Below are positions 58,908 through 64,000 of a DNA stretch of 64,000 bases, piece by piece; within the stretch, counting starts at the first letter, position 1; every line of letters starts with the position of its first letter. The notes under the pieces were generated by a model. That model did no database searches and was not told the origin of the DNA. It worked only from the letters and a program-made list of their open reading frames with translations. The position numbers were made by a program, and so were the translations under genes. The DNA comes from Amycolatopsis decaplanina DSM 44594 (GTDB lineage Bacteria; Actinomycetota; Actinomycetes; Mycobacteriales; Pseudonocardiaceae): NCBI RefSeq assembly GCF_000342005.1, contig NZ_AOHO01000028.1:1-64000 (forward strand). Reading direction: 5' to 3'.

Positions 58908-59276
58908 ATGACAGCGCGGCTTTTCGCCGTGTTGGCCGTGCTCACCGCTGTCGCTCTGCTGCAGGGCGCGCTGTGCAGTGACGGCGCCGCGGCGGCCTCC
59001 TCACCCTGCGCTCCCCTGTTCGCCGCCGAGGCCGCGCACGCGACGAACCCGGTCGGCGAATGCGAACCGGCGACGCCCCGGCTGAGCCCGGCGGAACAGC
59101 CCCTTCCGGACAACCACCTCGACGACGTCACGGGCATCGGTGTGGCGCTGCTGGCCGCGCTCTTCCTGCTCGTCCGGCACCATCGCCCCGGTGAGACGGG
59201 AGTGCCGCCGTCCTCCCCGGCAAGGCGTTCGACGAGCACGCCACCGCTCGTCCAGCTCTGCGTTTCCCGCACCTGA
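58908..59276 (+). CDS. Hypothetical small exported/membrane protein
   Basis: 122 residues from ATG 58908. N-terminal hydrophobic segment MTARLFAVLAVLTAVALLQG, a short outside loop with three Cys, and a second membrane helix (~78-96, IGVALLAALFLLVRHH). The loop lies outside the membrane, next to genes for disulfide formation, so its Cys may be oxidised. No family recognised. Confidence 0.65.
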   Translation: MTARLFAVLAVLTAVALLQGALCSDGAAAASSPCAPLFAAEAAHATNPVGECEPATPRLSPAEQPLPDNHLDDVTGIGVALLAALFLLVRHHRPGETGVPPSSPARRSTSTPPLVQLCVSRT

Positions 59277-59334
59277 TCCGGCAAAGCCCCATGCCGTTTT
59301 CAGTTGCCGGAACCGAGCCAAGGACAGAAGCAGA

Positions 59335-60003
59335 ATGACCAAGAACGCCAAGGTTTCCCTGACGGTCGTGGCCGTCGTGATCGCGGCGGTGGCCGCGTTG
59401 CTCGTCTTCATCAATCTGGGTGAGGAGACCCCGACCGCGCAGGCGGACGCGCCCCCGGTGGTGCCCGCGTCGATCCTCGTCCGGCCGGACAGCCATCGGC
59501 TCTCCGACCCCGCGGGCAGCAAGGTGACCGTCGTGGAGTTCCTCGACCTCGAATGCGAGGCGTGCGGCGCGGCGTTTCCCGGCGTCGAACGGCTCCGTGC
59601 CGAGTACGGCGATCGGGTCACCTTCGTGATGCGCTACTTCCCCATCCCCAGCCATCGGAACGCCGAACTCGCCGCGCGGGCCGTGGAGGCGGCGGGCAAG
59701 CAGGGCAAGCTCGAACCGATGTACCGCCTGATGTTCGAGAAGCAGCCGGAGTGGGGCGACCAGCAGGTCTCCCACCGTGCGACCTTCGTCGGCTTCGCCC
59801 GCCAGCTCGGGCTCGACACGGCCACTTTCGAGGCCGCGCTGGACGACCCCGTCACCCTCGGCCGCGTTCTGGCCGACCGCACCGACGGCGCGAACATCGG
59901 CGTCGAGGGCACGCCGACGTTCTTCGTCAACGGCGTCAAGTTCCCGGCGTCACCGTCCTATCAGGCCCTCAAGGCCGTCATCGACCTGGAACTGGCGAAA
60001 TGA
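59335..60003 (+). CDS. DsbA-like thiol oxidoreductase, membrane-anchored
   Basis: 222 residues. N-terminal anchor ~6-29, thioredoxin fold with active site CEAC in DLECEACGAAF (~72) and cis-Pro in EGTPTFFVNG (~190), DsbA-type helical insert between. Forms disulfides in exported proteins. Stop overlaps the start of the VKOR gene (ATGA), which should reoxidise it. Confidence 0.92.
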   Translation: MTKNAKVSLTVVAVVIAAVAALLVFINLGEETPTAQADAPPVVPASILVRPDSHRLSDPAGSKVTVVEFLDLECEACGAAFPGVERLRAEYGDRVTFVMRYFPIPSHRNAELAARAVEAAGKQGKLEPMYRLMFEKQPEWGDQQVSHRATFVGFARQLGLDTATFEAALDDPVTLGRVLADRTDGANIGVEGTPTFFVNGVKFPASPSYQALKAVIDLELAK

Positions 60004-60566
60004 CGCCCTTCGCGGTCCGTACGACGTCGTGGGTGCTGCTGATCGGCGGCGCGATCGGGTTGCTGGCTTCATTCGTCCTCACCATCGAGAAGATCAAGCT
60101 GCTCAAGGACTTCTCCTACATCCCCACGTGCAGCATCAATCCGGTCCTCAGCTGCGGGTCGATCATGAAGACGCCGCAGGCGGAGCTGTTCGGCTTCCCC
60201 AATCCACTGCTGGGGATCGTCGGGTTCACCGTGGTCATGACGACCGGTGTCGTGGTGCTGAGCGGGGCACGGCTCCCTCGCTGGTACTGGCTGGGCCTGC
60301 AAGCGGGTTCGTCGCTCGGTGTCGTGTTCGTGCACTGGCTGATGTTCCAGAGTCTCTACGTCATCGGCGCGCTGTGCCCGTACTGCATGGTCGTCTGGGC
60401 GGTCACCATCGCCGTCTTCTGGTACACGACCCTGCGCAACCTCCACAAAGGACCGGAGGTGAAGGCGGTGATCCGGTACCACAGTGCAGTGCTCGTGGTC
60501 TGGTACGCCGCCATCACCGTCGCGGTCCTGCAGGCCTTCTGGAGCTACTGGAAGACGCTCGTCTGA
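60000..60566 (+). CDS. VKOR-family membrane protein (DsbB-like)
   Basis: 188 residues, five likely membrane helices. Loop cysteines in CSINPVLSCGS (~44-52) and the quinone-side active site CPYC (~127). Passes electrons from the DsbA-like partner to quinone. Translationally coupled to it. Confidence 0.92.
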   Translation: MTPFAVRTTSWVLLIGGAIGLLASFVLTIEKIKLLKDFSYIPTCSINPVLSCGSIMKTPQAELFGFPNPLLGIVGFTVVMTTGVVVLSGARLPRWYWLGLQAGSSLGVVFVHWLMFQSLYVIGALCPYCMVVWAVTIAVFWYTTLRNLHKGPEVKAVIRYHSAVLVVWYAAITVAVLQAFWSYWKTLV

Positions 60567-60615
60567 AGACGGCTCCGGTCGGGACCACGCAACCCCAAGG
60601 CACAGACGGCACCGA

Positions 60616-60735
60616 TCATGTGACGGCGATCGACTCGCCGTGCCCGTCCAGGCAGCCGACGGCCCCTGAACCCGCCACGATCAGCAGCAGCAAAGCCACC
60701 ACGAGCCGACGAAGAGTAGCCGGAAAGATACTCAC
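60616..60735 (-). CDS. Possible 39-residue lipoprotein-like ORF
   Basis: GTG start, MSIFPATLRRLVVALLLLIV then AGSGAVGCLDGHGESIAVT. Positive n-region, hydrophobic core and a lipobox-like AVGC, but a very short mature part. GGTGGGAA upstream. Could equally be chance in a GC-rich gap. Confidence 0.3.
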   Translation of the reverse strand: MSIFPATLRRLVVALLLLIVAGSGAVGCLDGHGESIAVT

Positions 60736-60776
60736 GGTTCCCACCGTAGCAAAGATCAGCTTCGTCTCCCATAAGA

Positions 60777-60839
60777 ACTAGTACTAGTCATCTTAGTAGG
60801 ACTTCACCGGGCGCTCACAACCGTCCCCGTACTACTAAG
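60777..60839 (+). promoter_or_regulatory. BlaI-like operator cluster before the NlpC/P60 gene
   Basis: ACTAGTACTAGT (60777-60788) is a perfect palindrome; CTTAGTAG (60792-60799) and CTACTAAG (60832-60839) form an inverted pair. All carry TAGTA/TACTA, the core of mycobacterial BlaI sites. A BlaI gene lies 1.1 kb downstream in the same run. Confidence 0.55.
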
Positions 60840-60878
60840 CGCGATAGTTGAACCTGTGCGACAGGAGATTCGGCACCC

Positions 60879-61925
60879 GTGACCCCACACCGGCGCTCGT
60901 CGCGGCACCCCCTCGCCGCCACCGCCGCCCTCATGGCCCTCGGCTTCGGCACGCTCCCCGCGAGCGCGCAACCGGCGCCGGACGTCCAGGATCCGATGCG
61001 GCGCTACCAGGAACTCGGTGCCCAGGCGGCCAAGGCCGACGAGGACCTGCAGGAATCCCAGGACCGGCTGAAGGCCCGCGAGACCGAGCGCGACCAGGCC
61101 ACGGCCGCGCTCGGCCGGGCCGACGGCGACCTCACGCAGGCACAGTCGGCCATCGATCGCTTCCGGCCACAGGTCGAGGCGATCGCGCGATCGGCGATGA
61201 ACGGTGAGCGACTCGGCAACGCCGTCCTGCTGCTCGACAGCGGCAGCAGACAGGAGTTCCTCGACCGCTCCTCGGCGCTGTCGGTTCTGGCCGACGAGAA
61301 GGCCAAGGCGTTGAACGGCCTGCGCGACGCGCTCGGGAAGGCGCGGACCGCGCGCGCCACCGCGGCGGACGCGCGGGAAACGGCCCAGCTCGCGGCGAAC
61401 GACGCGACGTTGGCGCTGGACCAGGTCCGCACCCGCAAGAAGGACCTCGACGACCAGATCGCCAAGGTGCGAGTGGCGCTCGGCGACCTGCCCGCCGCGG
61501 ACAGGTCGAAACTCGGCAAGGTCCAGGACAAGGGTTCCTATCTCGGCCCGCCCGGTGCCGCGAACGACGCGCTGCAGGCGGCACTGTCCAAACGCGGCTC
61601 ACAGTACGAATGGGGTGCCACCGGGCCGAGCGAATTCGACTGCTCCGGCCTGACGTCATGGGCGTACAAGCAGGCGGGCATTTCACTCCCGCGGACCAGC
61701 CGCCAGCAGTACACCGTCGGCAAGCCCGTTCCGCTCGACCAGCTCGTCCCGGGCGACCTCGTCTTCTACGACGACGGCACCGGCGATCCCGGCGCGATCC
61801 ACCACGTCGGCATGTACGTCGGGCCCGGCAAGATGGTCGACGCGCCGACCGAGGGCCAGCTGGTCGACGTCCGGTCGGTCAAGGGCGACGGGCACCTGAT
61901 GGGCGCCCGGCGCATCGTCGGCTGA
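60879..61925 (+). CDS. Secreted NlpC/P60 peptidoglycan hydrolase (RipA-like)
   Basis: 348 residues, GTG start. Signal peptide to PASA (~32), long coiled coil ~40-205 rich in Ala/Arg/Glu/Asp, NlpC/P60 domain ~225-348 with Cys in FDCSGLTSW (~256) and His in IHHVGMYVG (~307). Cuts peptide stems of the cell wall, usually at the D-Glu-mDAP bond. Followed by blaI and an M56 gene; the TAGTA-type motifs upstream suggest BlaI control. Confidence 0.92.
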   Translation: MTPHRRSSRHPLAATAALMALGFGTLPASAQPAPDVQDPMRRYQELGAQAAKADEDLQESQDRLKARETERDQATAALGRADGDLTQAQSAIDRFRPQVEAIARSAMNGERLGNAVLLLDSGSRQEFLDRSSALSVLADEKAKALNGLRDALGKARTARATAADARETAQLAANDATLALDQVRTRKKDLDDQIAKVRVALGDLPAADRSKLGKVQDKGSYLGPPGAANDALQAALSKRGSQYEWGATGPSEFDCSGLTSWAYKQAGISLPRTSRQQYTVGKPVPLDQLVPGDLVFYDDGTGDPGAIHHVGMYVGPGKMVDAPTEGQLVDVRSVKGDGHLMGARRIVG

Positions 61926-61962
61926 GCGAGACGCACGCAGTATCCTTCCCGGCGGAGGTGTC

Positions 61963-62325
61963 ATGCAGCGGCTGGGCGAGCTCGAAGCGTCGGTGATGGA
62001 CGTGCTCTGGGATGCTGCGGAACCCTTGCGGGTGCGCCAGGTCCTCGAGGCGATCAACCGGCACCGCGATCTCGCCTACACCACGGTGATGACGGTGCTG
62101 GACAATCTGCACCGCAAGGAATGGGTCGTGCGCGAGATGGAGAATCGCGCGTACCGCTACCGCGCCGTGGCAACCCGCGAGGAGGCCACCGCGCAAAGCC
62201 TGCGCGAACTCCTCGACGCATCCGAAGACCGGGAATCGGTACTGCTGCATTTCGCGCGCTCGGTCACCGAAGAGGAGTCGGACATCCTGCGGCGGGCGCT
62301 GCGGCGGAAGCCCGGCAAGCGATGA
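61963..62325 (+). CDS. BlaI/MecI/CopY-family repressor
   Basis: 120 residues. Winged helix ~5-75 (LGELEASVMDVLWDAAEPLR, YTTVMTVLDNLHRKEWV), C-terminal dimer helix with the segment around RESVLLHFARS where the M56 partner would cleave. GGCGGAGGTGTC precedes the ATG. Overlaps the M56 gene by four bases. Confidence 0.93.
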   Translation: MQRLGELEASVMDVLWDAAEPLRVRQVLEAINRHRDLAYTTVMTVLDNLHRKEWVVREMENRAYRYRAVATREEATAQSLRELLDASEDRESVLLHFARSVTEEESDILRRALRRKPGKR

Positions 62326-63257
62326 TCCTGGCGGCGGTGCTCCTGTTCGGGGTCGTGGTGATCGGCTGGTTCTCGCCCAGGGTGCTCGGCAGGCTGACCG
62401 CCGGCGGGATCAGCCCCGGCACGGCGCTCGCGTGGTGGCTGCTGACCGCGGTCGGCGTCATCGCCGGCACCTTCGGCGCCGTCCTGCTCCTCGTGCTGCC
62501 GGACCACGGTCCCGCCACGGCCATCACACGAGTCCTCCACTACTGCTGGGCCGCTGTCGGCCACAGTGACGTTCCCGCCCTCGACCCTGTGGCCGGCACT
62601 TTCGCGGGCGCCGCCGTCGTGATCGCGGGAGCCCGGCTGGCCGTGGCTTCGGCGCGGCGCCGGAAACGCAGCACGCTGCTGCACCGGCGTCATCTCGACG
62701 TGCAGCGGCTGTCCGGTGCCAGGTCGGGGCCGACATTGTGGCTGCCCGACGACCGTCCGATCGCCTACAGTCTCGGCGGCCGCGACGGCCTGATCGTCGC
62801 CAGCGAGGGCCTGGCCGCGCGTCTCTCGCGCCCCGAACTGAACGCCGTGCTCGCCCATGAAAGGGCTCATCTGCGCGGCAGGCACCACCTCTTGACCGCC
62901 TCGGCCGACGTCCTGGGCCGTACGCTGCGGTTTGTCCCGCTCATGCGCGAACTCCCCGGCGCGACCCGGCTGCTCGTCGAACTGGCCGCCGACCGGGTCG
63001 CCGCCACCCGGCACGGACCCGAGACCGTGCGGTCGGCCCTGCTGTCCATCCACGCGGCGGACGGGCCGCGCCGCGCTCTCGGCATGGCCGGAGGCGACAC
63101 CGAGATCCGGCTGCGCGTGCTGGCGTCGCACACCACGGGGGCGTCCCGCCTCCCCGCCCGGGCGAAAGCGGTGGCGGGCGGGACACTCGCGCTGCTGGCG
63201 CCGCCCGCCCTCACCGTCGGACTGCTTTTCGCGACCGGACTCGTTTCCTGCCGGTGA
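62322..63257 (+). CDS. M56-family membrane metalloprotease (BlaR1-like)
   Basis: 311 residues, about four membrane helices (~1-18, ~33-58, ~82-103, ~285-305). Zinc motif HERAH (~185) and the downstream Glu-type region LAADRVAATRHG. No penicillin-sensor domain, unlike BlaR1, so what activates it is unclear; in mycobacteria the pair responds to cell-wall antibiotics. Partner of the repressor. Confidence 0.9.
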   Translation: MILAAVLLFGVVVIGWFSPRVLGRLTAGGISPGTALAWWLLTAVGVIAGTFGAVLLLVLPDHGPATAITRVLHYCWAAVGHSDVPALDPVAGTFAGAAVVIAGARLAVASARRRKRSTLLHRRHLDVQRLSGARSGPTLWLPDDRPIAYSLGGRDGLIVASEGLAARLSRPELNAVLAHERAHLRGRHHLLTASADVLGRTLRFVPLMRELPGATRLLVELAADRVAATRHGPETVRSALLSIHAADGPRRALGMAGGDTEIRLRVLASHTTGASRLPARAKAVAGGTLALLAPPALTVGLLFATGLVSCR

Positions 63258-63260
63258 GCG

Positions 63261-64000
63261 TCAGACCAGCTCCGGGATCAGCTCGCCGATCAGGCGGATG
63301 CTCTTCAGCACCTTCTCGTGCGGGATGCCGCCGATCTGCTGCAGGCACATCATCCGGTCGATGCCCAGCTCCGCGTAGGCCCGCAGCTTCTTGCGGCAGG
63401 TCTCCGGACTGCCCACGATCAGCGAGTCCTGCGCGCTCAGCACGGTGAAGATCTCGTCGTCCGGCACGGACTCGCCCTGCAGGATCCGGGCGATCAGGAG
63501 ATTCGCCTCCGTCGGGGCGTTCTTCGCCTCACCGCGCAGGAAGTCGCCGGTGAGCCCGCCACCGTCGGGCGCGGCGACGATCTCCTCCTGCCGGGCGTTC
63601 AGGCGCACGAACTCGCTCGCCGCCTCGAAGAACGTCAGCGCCGTCACCGTGTACCAGGCCGCGGCCGCGGCGGCGCCGTTGCGCATCGCCTCCTCGTCCG
63701 TGTCGGCGCAGTGGACGAAGGTGAAGAACCCCACCTGGTTGTTGACGAACGCCCCGACCGGATCGGCGCACCGTTCGGCCGCGTCCCGGTACAGCTTGAT
63801 CAGCCTGCCCGCGCGCTCCAGTGATTCCCACATCGTCGTACCGAGGACCCCGACCCCGCGCCGTCCCGCCTCTTCGAACGACGCCGGACTCGCCGCCGCC
63901 TGCCAGAGCGGCGGATGCGGCTTCTGGACCGGTTTCGGCGAGATGGGCACGTCGTCGACGCGATAGGCGTCGCTTTCGTAGGAGAATCGTTCGGACGTCC
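63261..64000 (-). CDS. LLM-class flavin-dependent oxidoreductase, 5' part outside window
   Basis: About 246 C-terminal residues are visible. Luciferase-like monooxygenase family: PISPKPVQKPHPPLWQAAAS, followed by SFEEAGRRGVGVLG, and the ending IVGSPETCRKKLRAYAELGI. Uses FMN or F420 on an unknown substrate. Ends 3 bp from the convergent M56 gene. A GTG at ~63950 is not the start, because family sequence (FSYESDAYRVDD) continues upstream of it to the window edge. Confidence 0.88.
   Translation of the reverse strand, partial: TSERFSYESDAYRVDDVPISPKPVQKPHPPLWQAAASPASFEEAGRRGVGVLGTTMWESLERAGRLIKLYRDAAERCADPVGAFVNNQVGFFTFVHCADTDEEAMRNGAAAAAAWYTVTALTFFEAASEFVRLNARQEEIVAAPDGGGLTGDFLRGEAKNAPTEANLLIARILQGESVPDDEIFTVLSAQDSLIVGSPETCRKKLRAYAELGIDRMMCLQQIGGIPHEKVLKSIRLIGELIPELV

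Overview
The window is a 64 kb piece of a high-GC actinomycete chromosome. Strong third-position GC, frequent GTG/TTG starts, DasR- and IdeR-type operators and the gene families present point to a Pseudonocardiales member. An Amycolatopsis-like organism is my inference, not something proved by the sequence.

Region 1 (1-16.2 kb) is one end of a hydroxamate siderophore locus. A giant NRPS (minus strand, continuing past position 1) reads C-A-T / C-A(Ser)-T-E(degenerate) / C-A(hydroxyornithine)-NMT-T / C-A(partial). It is preceded by an L-ornithine N5-monooxygenase and faces a divergent formyltransferase across a strong IdeR/DmdR-type iron box. The set resembles albachelin/scabichelin-type peptides. 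Region 2 (16.2-33 kb) is housekeeping and carbohydrate use: an ECF sigma factor with a SnoaL-like tail, a PPOX-type flavin protein, a GH36 alpha-galactosidase with a sugar ABC importer lacking its own ATPase, an ABC-F protein, a PaaX regulator with an enoyl-CoA hydratase, a second ECF sigma factor with its membrane partner, a GH18 chitinase behind two DasR-like sites, a lactonase-fold protein, and an alginate-lyase-family gene broken by one extra T. Three copies of a nearly perfect ~46-54 bp palindrome sit just after stop codons here.

Region 3 (33.1-39.4 kb) is a decayed integrative element in a tRNA-Pro(GGG) gene. A 35-bp duplication of the tRNA 3' end (34/35 identical) marks both ends. Inside are frameshifted int and xis, an IS1380-type remnant, a secreted cysteine-bearing protein and a 3' fragment of uvrB. 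An integrase fragment, a secreted intradiol-dioxygenase-like protein, a metallo-beta-lactamase-fold protein and a small hypothetical gene follow.

Region 4 (42.6-52.1 kb) is the most unusual part: an apparent biosynthetic cluster with no NRPS/PKS core. It has a PP-loop ATPase with an iron-sulfur/zinc-like cysteine pattern, a class V PLP enzyme, an O-methyltransferase, a cytochrome P450, a GT4 glycosyltransferase, an SDR epimerase-like protein lacking the usual Tyr, an EamA transporter and a second methyltransferase. At its centre lies a 51-residue peptide gene with a perfect ribosome binding site and five in-frame heptads of the form (N/E)-W-(V/I)-S-D-R-x. I interpret it as a candidate multicore RiPP precursor of undescribed type. 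A 15-residue ORF with two other W-V-S heptads lies about 3 kb downstream.

Region 5 (52.1-64 kb) mixes debris (IS5-like and ABC-transporter fragments) with ordinary genes: a secreted lamin-tail protein, small membrane and dimerisation proteins, a dihydrofolate-reductase-like protein, an AraC regulator, a DsbA-VKOR disulfide pair, and an NlpC/P60 hydrolase followed by a BlaI-M56 regulator-sensor pair with BlaI-like operator motifs upstream. The window ends inside an LLM-class flavin oxidoreductase.
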